This document shows, one piece after another, positions 1-5,389 of a stretch of DNA of 6,466 nucleotides. The position numbers and the translations under genes were made by a program. The notes under the pieces were generated by a model that had not been told where the DNA came from, did not search any database, and saw nothing but the letters and a program-made list of their open reading frames with translations. The stretch covers positions 1-6,466 of the forward strand of contig JAICMB010000195.1 in NCBI GenBank assembly GCA_025929455.1, in the 5' to 3' direction. Each line of letters starts with the position of its first letter. Positions within the stretch are counted from its first letter, which is position 1. This DNA is from Bryobacteraceae bacterium (lineage in GTDB: Bacteria; Acidobacteriota; Terriglobia; Bryobacterales; Bryobacteraceae).

Positions 1-353
1 AGCGCGAAGCGCTTGCCCTTGGCGCCGGCCATCAGCAGGAACGAGCCCATGCTGGCGGCAATGCCCATGCACAAGGTCGAGACATCGGGCTTGATGAACT
101 GCATCGTGTCGAAGACCGAAAGGCCGGCACTGACCGAACCGCCGGGCGAATTGATGTAGAGCGAAATATCTTTCTCAGGGTCCTCTGCCGCCAGAAACAG
201 CATCTGGGCGATGATTAGGTTCGCCACATTATCGTCGATGGGCGTCCCGAGGAATATGATGTTTTCTTTCAGGAGCCGGGAATATATGTCGAAGGCGCGC
301 TCGCCACGCGACGTTTGCTCTACCACCATCGGCACCAGAACGGAATTCTGCAT
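1..353 (-). CDS. clpP: ATP-dependent Clp protease proteolytic subunit ClpP, N-terminal 117 residues (3' end outside window)
   Basis: Serine peptidase subunit of the cytosolic Clp protease. In this family, tetradecameric ClpP degrades proteins unfolded and fed in by ClpX or ClpA/ClpC. The visible part covers the processing/N-terminal region ([20 protein letters not shown], about residues 13-32), the [10 protein letters not shown] strand, the [13 protein letters not shown] substrate-binding loop (about 67-78), and the nucleophile motif GIAASMGS with the catalytic serine at residue 101. The catalytic His and Asp would lie beyond the window edge. The ATG start is supported by an AGGAG site 5 nt upstream and by the usual ClpP N-terminal length. 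In many bacteria clpP follows tig and precedes clpX; here the gene upstream is a divergent CAP-domain gene, so tig is not adjacent. Identification is firm. Confidence 0.97.
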   Translation of the reverse strand, partial: MQNSVLVPMVVEQTSRGERAFDIYSRLLKENIIFLGTPIDDNVANLIIAQMLFLAAEDPEKDISLYINSPGGSVSAGLSVFDTMQFIKPDVSTLCMGIAASMGSFLLMAGAKGKRFA

Positions 354-358
354 GGAAG

Positions 359-366
359 CTCCTCTC
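359..366 (-). promoter_or_regulatory. Ribosome binding site of clpP
   Basis: On the minus strand the bases read GAGAGGAG, giving an AGGAG core five nucleotides before the clpP ATG. This fixes the clpP start. The site lies inside the 21-bp gap to the divergent CAP gene, so the clpP promoter itself must lie within or antisense to the 5' part of that gene. Confidence 0.7.
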
Positions 367-374
367 ACGTGCAT

Positions 375-983
375 ATGATACCGCGACGGTTGATTTGCTC
401 CCGTGCGGCGGTGCTGCTGGCGGCGTCCGCGGCATGCGGTGAACGCGCGTGGTGTCAACGAGATGCGAAACCTGAACACGATTCTGTCGAAGATGTGATC
501 GCGTTTTTGAACGACGCGCGGACGGATCCGCCGGGGTTCGCGCGGCGGTACCTGAATCCCCAGGAGAACCATTACCCCGCAGCCGTGGAGTGCTACCGCG
601 AGATGTTAATGCTGAAACCCAGGCCGGCGCTTCTTCCGTCGATTGCGTTGACGAGGTCGGCGCGGGCGTATGCGTTGGACACGGGGCGCACGGGGAAGAC
701 CGGGCATACGGGGACGGATGGCTCGACCGTGGCGGACCGCATTTCGCGGTACGGCAGATGGACCGGCAAAGTTGCCGAGAACCTTGCGTACGGGATGGAT
801 GATCCACTGGATATTGTCCTTAGCCTGCTGATTGACGCGGGGGTTCCGGGCCGCGGACACCGGCGCACCATTCTCGATCCGGCGCTGCGGTACGTGGGTG
901 TTGCGATCGAGCGGCATCGCACTCTGCGGATGATTTGCGTGCAGGATTTCGCGAGCGGGATCGTGGAAAGGGGCGGAAGATGA
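375..983 (+). CDS. Secreted CAP/SCP-domain (YkwD-like) protein
   Basis: Small exported protein of the CAP superfamily (SCP/PR-1/YkwD). Bacterial members are widespread and mostly of unknown biochemical role. I chose the ATG at 375 (202 aa) because it begins a plausible signal peptide: MIPRR, then a hydrophobic stretch at residues 11-20 rich in Ala and Leu. An upstream ATG at 315 would lie inside clpP. The CAP domain runs from about residue 37 to 195. The cavity residues expected for the family are visible: H111 in [10 protein letters not shown]135 in VAENLAYG, H162 in GHRRTILDP, plus the closing strands YVGVAI and CVQDFA. Residues 102-113 form a TGx-type tripeptide repeat just around H111. 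No good Shine-Dalgarno site is seen. A weak C21 after Ala-Ala could suggest a lipoprotein, but the lipobox is poor. Confidence 0.85.
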   Translation: MIPRRLICSRAAVLLAASAACGERAWCQRDAKPEHDSVEDVIAFLNDARTDPPGFARRYLNPQENHYPAAVECYREMLMLKPRPALLPSIALTRSARAYALDTGRTGKTGHTGTDGSTVADRISRYGRWTGKVAENLAYGMDDPLDIVLSLLIDAGVPGRGHRRTILDPALRYVGVAIERHRTLRMICVQDFASGIVERGGR

Positions 984-1045
984 GATTGGCTTTGATTTTT
1001 CTTGGAGCGACGGTGCTGGCGGCGAGAGGATCAGCGTGTGAATGA
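980..1045 (+). pseudogene. Signal-peptide-only reading frame overlapping the CAP stop (truncated gene remnant)
   Basis: An ATG overlaps the CAP-protein stop as ATGA, the classic translational-coupling arrangement. It opens a 21-codon frame beginning [18 protein letters not shown] and ending CE-stop. The peptide is a charged start followed by a hydrophobic core, so it looks like a signal peptide with no mature protein. The simplest reading is that a second exported gene once followed the CAP gene in an operon and was cut off here, since unrelated sequence (a HigA tail) starts within about 15 bp of the stop. A functional micropeptide cannot be excluded. Confidence 0.5.
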
Positions 1046-1050
1046 AATGA

Positions 1051-1185
1051 ACACCGACCGTGGGCACCGGCCCCGAGTTCTGGCTGAACCTGCAGAGCCT
1101 TTACAGAATACGGGTCACAAAGAGCGCTGGACGGGCAATAAAGTCGCTGCCACGATTGAACGGCCGTGAGCGCATACAGGTCTGA
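1051..1185 (+). pseudogene. Remnant of a HigA-family antitoxin, C-terminal tail only
   Basis: From about 1060 the frame reads VGTGPEFWLNLQSLYRIR and continues to a TGA at 1183. The GT.PEFWLNLQ..Y motif is characteristic of the region just after the helix-turn-helix in HigA/VapI-type antitoxins, proteins that bind and neutralise HigB toxins and repress their own operon. The fragment is about 42 codons long. It has an in-frame stop at 1048, no usable start codon, no helix-turn-helix and no neighbouring toxin, so it should be inactive. The family-like sequence begins abruptly near 1057-1060, which marks a likely breakpoint. Confidence 0.7.
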
Positions 1186-1188
1186 GTT

Positions 1189-1204
1189 CAAACGTAAACG
1201 TTTG
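1189..1204. repeat. Short perfect inverted repeat CAAACGT-AA-ACGTTTG
   Basis: Two 7-bp arms separated by 2 bp, lying three bases after the HigA-tail stop. A related AAACGTAAAA string recurs about 45 bp further right, just past the end of the leftward hypothetical gene. The loop is too short and there is no T-tract, so it is unlikely to be a Rho-independent terminator. An operator-like half-site pair is possible. No function is shown. Confidence 0.35.
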
Positions 1205-1254
1205 GGCAGGCAGCAAAATGCGACCGCCCGCCTCACCTGCTCTGAAACGTAAAA

Positions 1255-1911
1255 CTAATAATTTCCGCGGCCCCAGCGCACATCCGTGGAGGGAGCGCAT
1301 TTGGCGCCGCGCAACACAATGTGGATTGTGCCGCGCTGCAAGCCCTGCTTGAAAGGCAGGATGGCGGTCGCATAATGGCCCGCATCGTCTGTTGTGCCTT
1401 TCGCAACATGGCGCTCGCCTTCAGAGTCGCCGTCCATCGCGATGCCGGCGTTCGCGGGGAAACCGGAACCTTCAATCCACAGCAGTTCGGTTGCGGGCGT
1501 TAGCCTGGTCGCATCGATCGTGCAGCCGCGATCTTCTCCGTGCAGAGGAACGGGAACGATCTTCGCAAACGATTTCGATGCACCGTCGGAAGACACCAGA
1601 CCGAGACGGAGCGGTTCGCCCGGAACCGGCAAGACCGGCACGTCAACCGGATCGTCGGGCCTATCCGCGGAGCCGCAGGTCTGGCGTTTGCCTGCGCATA
1701 TCGCCATTCCGGTAGAGTCGAGCGTCACTCCTTGTAAAACAACAGAGGGCTCCGCCTGTGTAACCGGCCAGGCGACGAGTGAATATACGGCATCTTTTGG
1801 CAAGCCCTCCGCATACAAACGGAATCGAATCGTTTCACCTGCGCGGGAGGCTTCCCGTATGTGCAACACCGCGTGGGTGCTGCTCGCGTGCGGTCCACAT
1901 GCGTCGTGCAT
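1255..1911 (-). CDS. Hypothetical exported protein with Ig-like features, 5' end probably frameshifted
   Basis: I do not recognise a named family. The 218 codons from the ATG at 1911 encode an acidic, beta-rich protein. The first half contains strands such as THAVLHIREASRAGETIRFRLYAEGLP, with Cys72 and Cys79. The second half (residues about 125-218) contains LLWIEGSGFPANAGIAMDGD and ends GAKCAPSTDVRWGRGNY, resembling an IPT/Ig-like fold, with Cys130 and Cys205 as a possible disulfide. The ATG at 1911 has no ribosome binding site, and coding-like sequence (VDSSTQNKVTVLVK) continues upstream in frame with no start codon before a stop at 2047-2049. A signal peptide sits just upstream in another frame. 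The true gene is therefore probably longer, 2012 to 1255, and interrupted. Export is inferred from that fragment. Confidence 0.6.
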   Translation of the reverse strand: MHDACGPHASSTHAVLHIREASRAGETIRFRLYAEGLPKDAVYSLVAWPVTQAEPSVVLQGVTLDSTGMAICAGKRQTCGSADRPDDPVDVPVLPVPGEPLRLGLVSSDGASKSFAKIVPVPLHGEDRGCTIDATRLTPATELLWIEGSGFPANAGIAMDGDSEGERHVAKGTTDDAGHYATAILPFKQGLQRGTIHIVLRGAKCAPSTDVRWGRGNY

Positions 1912-2012
1912 CTTAACCAGAACTGTTACTTTATTTTGCGTGCTGCTATCGACTGCGCGGACTCCGTCTGCCCCCGGAGGAGCACGCCCGCGCTGAGCAG
2001 CGCGAGCGTCAT
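1912..2012 (-). other. Out-of-frame 5' end (signal peptide) of the hypothetical exported protein
   Basis: An ATG at 2012 opens MTLALLSAGVLLRGQTESAQ, a typical hydrophobic export signal, but this frame stops after 28 codons (near 1926). Restoring one base around the C5 run at 1971-1975 (G5 on the coding strand) joins it to the downstream frame and gives one continuous secreted protein of roughly 250 aa. A GTG at 2039 in the same frame is an alternative start. Either a sequencing/assembly indel or a real inactivating mutation would explain this. Confidence 0.5.
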
Positions 2013-2123
2013 GGGAGCGGCGTGCGACGAGAAAGTCACAAGGGAATTATATAGATGTGAGTCCGCGACGGGTGGGAAACGGCGGCCGGTGCGCGCATGT
2101 CCTATGAGTGGAGCGTGCATCTT

Positions 2124-3326
2124 ATGAAAGCTGTCGTTTTTCACGGAATCGGAGACATACGTCTGGAGGAAGTGGACGCGCCGCGAATCAAAGAAAACAC
2201 CGACGCGATTGTACGCATTACGGCGAGCGCCATTTGCGGCACCGACCTGCATTTCGTGCGCGGCACAGTGCCGGGCGTCAAAGCTGGGACGGTCCTCGGG
2301 CATGAGGCGGTCGGCGTCGTAGAAGAAACGGGCAAGGCGGTTCGCAATTTGCGGCCGGGCGACCGCGTGGTGGTGCCGTCGACGATCGCTTGTGGCTACT
2401 GTTCGTATTGCCGCGACGGGTACTTCTCCCAATGTGACAACGCAAATCCGAAGGGGAGCGGCACCGCGTTCTTCGGCGGGCCGGCGGAGAACGGCGGCTT
2501 CGACGGATTGCAGGCGGAGCGCGCGCGCATTCCGTTTGCGAACACCGGGCTCGTAAAGTTGCCGGACGAAGTGACGGACGACCAGGCGATCCTCATATCG
2601 GATATTTTCCCGACGGGGTATTTCGGCGCGGACATCGCGGACATCGATCATGGCCGGACCGTGGCGGTGTTCGGTTGCGGACCGGTAGGTCAGTTTACGA
2701 TCGCGAGCGCAAAGCTGCTGGGCGCCGGACGCATCTTCGCCATCGACACCGTGCAGAGCCGTCTTGAAATGGCGCGCGCGCAGGGAGCGGAAGCGATCGA
2801 CTTCAACGAAGAAGATCCCGTTTCAGTGTTGAAGGAACTGACGGGCGGGATCGGCGTAGATCGCGCTATCGACGCGGTCGGCGTGGATGCGGTCCAGCCT
2901 TCCTCCGGACCAGCCCTGAAGCGCGTGAACGCGAAAGAGCATAAGAAAGAGGTGGACGAGATCGCACCGCATGCGCGGCCGCGGGGCGGCAACTGGGTGC
3001 CGGGGAACGCGCCGTCGCAGGTGCTGGAATGGGCGGTGGAGGCGCTTGCGAAAGCCGGCACGCTGTCCATCATCGGCGTCTACCCGCAGTCCATGAAATG
3101 GTTCCCCATCGGAATCGCGATGAACAAGAACCTGACGATCAAAATGGGGAACTGCAATCATCGCAAGTACGTGCCGAAGCTGGTCGAAATGACGCGCGCC
3201 GGCCGCGTGAATCCCGTCGAGATTCTGACGCAGCGCGAACCGCTCACAAACGTGATCGACGCGTACAAGGCGTTCGACAAGCGAGAGCCGGGATGGATTA
3301 AGGTCGAGCTGCGGCCCGCCGCGTAA
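2124..3326 (+). CDS. Zinc-dependent medium-chain alcohol dehydrogenase, formaldehyde-dehydrogenase-like
   Basis: NAD(P)-dependent oxidoreductase of the MDR superfamily, cytosolic, probably oxidising an alcohol or aldehyde adduct. The MKAVVFHG start at 2124 matches the family N-terminus and gives 400 aa; an upstream ATG at 2097 would add nine atypical residues. The GroES-like domain carries the catalytic zinc ligands C38 (ICGTDLH) and H60-E61 (GHE), with D160 placed to take part. The structural zinc lobe has C90, C93, C96 and C104. The Rossmann domain has GCGPVG (184-189), and D208 at the end of the second strand points to NAD rather than NADP. The segment around residues 255-300 is longer than in simple ADHs, as in the glutathione-independent formaldehyde dehydrogenase-like subgroup. 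Substrate is not determinable. The 3' end overlaps the convergent phosphodiesterase gene by 29 bp. Confidence 0.9.
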   Translation: MKAVVFHGIGDIRLEEVDAPRIKENTDAIVRITASAICGTDLHFVRGTVPGVKAGTVLGHEAVGVVEETGKAVRNLRPGDRVVVPSTIACGYCSYCRDGYFSQCDNANPKGSGTAFFGGPAENGGFDGLQAERARIPFANTGLVKLPDEVTDDQAILISDIFPTGYFGADIADIDHGRTVAVFGCGPVGQFTIASAKLLGAGRIFAIDTVQSRLEMARAQGAEAIDFNEEDPVSVLKELTGGIGVDRAIDAVGVDAVQPSSGPALKRVNAKEHKKEVDEIAPHARPRGGNWVPGNAPSQVLEWAVEALAKAGTLSIIGVYPQSMKWFPIGIAMNKNLTIKMGNCNHRKYVPKLVEMTRAGRVNPVEILTQREPLTNVIDAYKAFDKREPGWIKVELRPAA

Positions 3327-4650
3327 CGGCTTTAGCCACTGCTCCGCTCTTTAGAATCGGTAGCGTCGTGCCCTTCGCACTCGGTAACTGCACGCCTAAG
3401 AGTTTCGCGATGGTCGGCGCTACATCGATATTCGGAAAGGTATCCAGCTTGGCGCCGCGCTCAATGCCGTAGCCGCTGGCGATAAAGAGTGCATCCATCT
3501 CCGGATCGCTCGCCACGTAGCCGTGGCTGCCGCCGACCTGCGGAACTTCGGCCGTTACCGGGCCGCCTGTCGAGCCGGAGAAGGAGTATCCGGACTTTGC
3601 CGTCAAGAAAAGCTGTCCCATCTGCGGATCGTGATCGGGCGAGGGCAGGCCGAGCGCGGCGTAGCCGTCCGGCGTGACCACGCTATCAATCCCTTCGATG
3701 CCCTGCAACGCGCGAATTGCTCGCGCGAGCGTCGACGGCGGTTCACCCGTTTTCACGTAAACCAGCGCGCTGCCGCCTTCCGAAATCACCCACACCTTGC
3801 CTTTCAGATCCGCGTTCTCCAGCGCCACGGCCGGGCGCACCTGCTTCTTATACGCCTTGAACCCGTGATCGGCCACGATGAAAAACGTCGTGCGATCGCG
3901 CATTCCGGCGTCATCGACGGCCCGTACGATCTCCGCGACGCGGCTGTCGAGAAACGCGATCGCGGCGGACGCGGCCAGGCTCCTCGGACCGTAGCGGTGA
4001 TGCACCGAATCGAGCGAAAGGAAATGCAGGAGCAGCAGATTAGGCTTGTGCTCTTTGATCAGATACGCGGCAGCCTTGGCCCAGATCTCGTCGCGCCAGA
4101 CGATGATCGACTTCGAGAAGTCCTGCACGTCGGAGGCGTTGATCACACCCGCGCGGATCATCTCCTGTTCCACCGCGCCATCCGGCGATGCCCACTCCAT
4201 AAACGGCCACGTGATGGTCGGCGCGTTGTTGATCGCGACCCAATCGACCTGCGCCGTCGTAAGCCCCGCCGCGTGCGCCGCGTCGTAAACGGTCGGCACA
4301 TGCACCATTTTGGTTTTGTCGAGCTTGGGATTGATCTTCACGGGCGGCCATGAGCCGGTCCGCTCGATGGTCCCGTTCACGAGCAGGCCGTGTTCATCGG
4401 CGCGCACACCCGTGACCAGCGCCGTGTGATTGGGCCACGTCACAGTCGGGTTCACCGGCTTCATGTGGGCGGTCGTGCCTTCCGCGATCAAGCGGCGCAA
4501 GGTAGGCGCGGGCAGTTTGGGGTCGTCCAACTCGTACGCCGGGAAGCCGTCCAGGCTGACCATGACGACCATGCGGTTCTTGGCGGGCGTCTGCGCGAAA
4601 GCGGGCACACACAGGCCCACGGCGAGCGCGAATACAAATAGGTTTCTCAT
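3298..4650 (-). CDS. Exported nucleotide pyrophosphatase/phosphodiesterase-type enzyme (alkaline phosphatase superfamily)
   Basis: Metal-dependent phosphodiesterase or phosphatase of the type I NPP (ectonucleotide pyrophosphatase/phosphodiesterase) group, which uses two zinc ions and a threonine nucleophile. A signal peptide spans residues 1-20 and ends AFAQ, so it acts in the periplasm or outside. The expected residues are all visible: D34 (SLDG), nucleophile T71 and N74 in TVTWPNH, D214 and H218 in SLDSVHHRYG, D261-H262 in VADHG, and H376 in GGSHGY. Its 450 aa is a normal length for a bacterial enzyme. A GTG at 4653 directly precedes the ATG at 4650; I take the ATG, and neither has a clear ribosome binding site. 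It lies 34 bp after the AhpD-like gene on the same strand and is probably co-transcribed with it. The substrate (nucleotides, phosphodiesters or phospholipid head groups) cannot be read from the sequence. Confidence 0.88.
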   Translation of the reverse strand: MRNLFVFALAVGLCVPAFAQTPAKNRMVVMVSLDGFPAYELDDPKLPAPTLRRLIAEGTTAHMKPVNPTVTWPNHTALVTGVRADEHGLLVNGTIERTGSWPPVKINPKLDKTKMVHVPTVYDAAHAAGLTTAQVDWVAINNAPTITWPFMEWASPDGAVEQEMIRAGVINASDVQDFSKSIIVWRDEIWAKAAAYLIKEHKPNLLLLHFLSLDSVHHRYGPRSLAASAAIAFLDSRVAEIVRAVDDAGMRDRTTFFIVADHGFKAYKKQVRPAVALENADLKGKVWVISEGGSALVYVKTGEPPSTLARAIRALQGIEGIDSVVTPDGYAALGLPSPDHDPQMGQLFLTAKSGYSFSGSTGGPVTAEVPQVGGSHGYVASDPEMDALFIASGYGIERGAKLDTFPNIDVAPTIAKLLGVQLPSAKGTTLPILKSGAVAKAVTRRAAARP

Positions 4651-4665
4651 CACGATTAAGAACAG

Positions 4666-4671
4666 ATTATA
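4666..4671 (-). promoter_or_regulatory. Possible -10 box for the phosphodiesterase gene
   Basis: The minus strand shows a perfect TATAAT 15 nt before the ATG, between the AhpD-like stop and the phosphodiesterase start. A TTCAAA 19 bp upstream is only a weak -35. If used, it would make an almost leaderless mRNA, in line with the missing ribosome binding site. An accidental match is quite possible. Confidence 0.25.
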
Positions 4672-4684
4672 CGGCAGCGGCGGG

Positions 4685-5080
4685 CTATGCTTTGAAGCGG
4701 TCGTCGATCTCGACCTGGTAGCCGCTGGCGAGGCGGTTGGTTTCGTTCGCCATGCCCGTAACGGCCATCACCTCCGCGAACATCTCATCAGTCATGCCCG
4801 CCTTACGTGCGGACACGGTATGCGAAGCGATGCAGTACGGGCACTGATTGGTGACGCTGACCGCGACGTAGATCATCTCTTTCGTCAACGCGTCCAGTGC
4901 ACCCGGCGCCATGATGTCTTTGATGCTTTCCCAAGTCCGGCGCAGCGTAGCAGGATCGTGCGCGAGCGCTTTCCAGAAGTTGTTGATCCAGTCGGTGTTG
5001 CGCGTGCGCATAATGTCGTCGTAGACAGCGCGCACTTCCGGTGATGCATCCGCGTACTCAATCAATCCGAGTGTGGCCAT
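4685..5080 (-). CDS. Carboxymuconolactone decarboxylase/AhpD-like protein
   Basis: All-helical cytosolic protein of the CMD/AhpD superfamily, 131 aa. The core motif is present: CPYCIASH with C80, C83 and H87, preceded by KEMIYVAVS with E68. This Glu...Cys-x-x-Cys-x3-His pattern marks the alkylhydroperoxidase AhpD branch, where the two cysteines cycle between thiol and disulfide to reduce peroxides, rather than the true decarboxylases of aromatic catabolism. The N-terminus (LIEYADASPEVRAVYDDI) fits family members starting at this ATG. It sits 25 bp downstream of the metallothionein gene and 34 bp upstream of the phosphodiesterase, all on one strand. A peroxidase or general redox role is inferred; the physiological partner is unknown. 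Confidence 0.87.
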   Translation of the reverse strand: MATLGLIEYADASPEVRAVYDDIMRTRNTDWINNFWKALAHDPATLRRTWESIKDIMAPGALDALTKEMIYVAVSVTNQCPYCIASHTVSARKAGMTDEMFAEVMAVTGMANETNRLASGYQVEIDDRFKA

Positions 5081-5105
5081 GCGGCCAGAGTAGCGGAAGT
5101 TCCTC

Positions 5106-5261
5106 TTATACCCGCACGGCGCAGCCCGGGTGGCCGCACTCGCACGTCACGGATGCCTGCTGGCCCGCGCCTTCGCAATAGGCGCCGCAATACTTGCTAT
5201 CCTCGCGCGCCTGGCAATTACAGCTCGGGTGCGCACACTTCTTCGGTGTTTCGTTAGCCAT
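5106..5261 (-). CDS. Small bacterial metallothionein (BmtA/SmtA-like)
   Basis: A 51-aa cysteine-rich protein. It begins MANETPKKCAHPSCNCQ and contains eight cysteines (positions 9, 14, 16, 25, 29, 40, 42, 47) and two histidines (11 and 44). The spacing C-x4-C-x-C...YCGAYC...CECGHPGC strongly resembles the SmtA/BmtA family, in which cyanobacterial SmtA folds around four zinc ions using nine Cys and two His. The Y-C-x3-C centre and C-x-C-G-H-x-x-C end match that pattern; here the last Cys-x-Cys pair is reduced to C47 followed by AVRV. The protein should bind zinc, cadmium or copper in the cytosol. No strong ribosome binding site is seen. It is the first gene of a three-gene leftward run and is divergent from the ThDP enzyme across 128 bp. 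Confidence 0.85.
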   Translation of the reverse strand: MANETPKKCAHPSCNCQAREDSKYCGAYCEGAGQQASVTCECGHPGCAVRV

Positions 5262-5389
5262 GTCCGTTGGACGCCGGCGCGTTCACTTTGTGACACCGGC
5301 AGCACCTGGGAAACCCTCTCAACCGCCCTCGTGTCTACAGCATGGGTACCAATCTAAAGGATGGACACCGGCCTTTGAAGGAGGGTTCC
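5262..5389. promoter_or_regulatory. Divergent intergenic region between metallothionein and ThDP enzyme
   Basis: These 128 bp must hold promoters for both directions. I see no convincing -35/-10 pair. Visible elements are a small palindrome TCAC-TTT-GTGA (5283-5293), 21 bp before the metallothionein start, and a directly repeated GACACCGGC (5292-5300 and 5364-5372). Either could be chance. A classic SmtB/ArsR-type 12-2-12 operator was not recognised. Confidence 0.35.
5378..5384 (+). promoter_or_regulatory. Strong ribosome binding site deciding a GTG start
   Basis: AAGGAGG ends five nucleotides before a GTG at 5390. It is by far the best Shine-Dalgarno sequence in the window and selects this non-ATG start for the ThDP enzyme. 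Confidence 0.85.

Larger units (their letters stand above)
984..1254. other. Gene-poor stretch with two gene remnants
   Basis: About 270 bp separate the CAP gene from the leftward hypothetical gene. They hold the truncated signal-peptide frame, the HigA tail and a short inverted repeat. I see no intact gene here, no insertion-sequence ends, no tRNA and no convincing hairpin-plus-T-tract terminator, although the two flanking intact genes converge into this region and would need termination. Confidence 0.5.

Noticed and set aside
229..807. 192-codon minus-strand open frame crossing clpP and the CAP gene
   Set aside because: It runs out of frame through the clpP start and antisense to the CAP domain, with no protein-like features.
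1394..1996. 200-codon plus-strand open frame
   Set aside because: It is antisense to the hypothetical exported protein, has low-complexity Ser/Pro/Arg composition and no recognisable motif.
1926..2651. 241-codon minus-strand open frame
   Set aside because: Most of it is antisense to the zinc dehydrogenase. Only its last 28 codons (from 2012) look real, as a signal peptide.
3523..4353. 276-codon open frame on the plus strand
   Set aside because: It lies wholly antisense to the phosphodiesterase gene, which has a full set of catalytic residues. Its translation is Arg/His-rich and domain-free, typical of a GC-rich shadow frame.
5130..5357. 75-codon plus-strand open frame
   Set aside because: It covers the metallothionein in antisense. 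The Cys/His spacing on the minus strand is far more informative.
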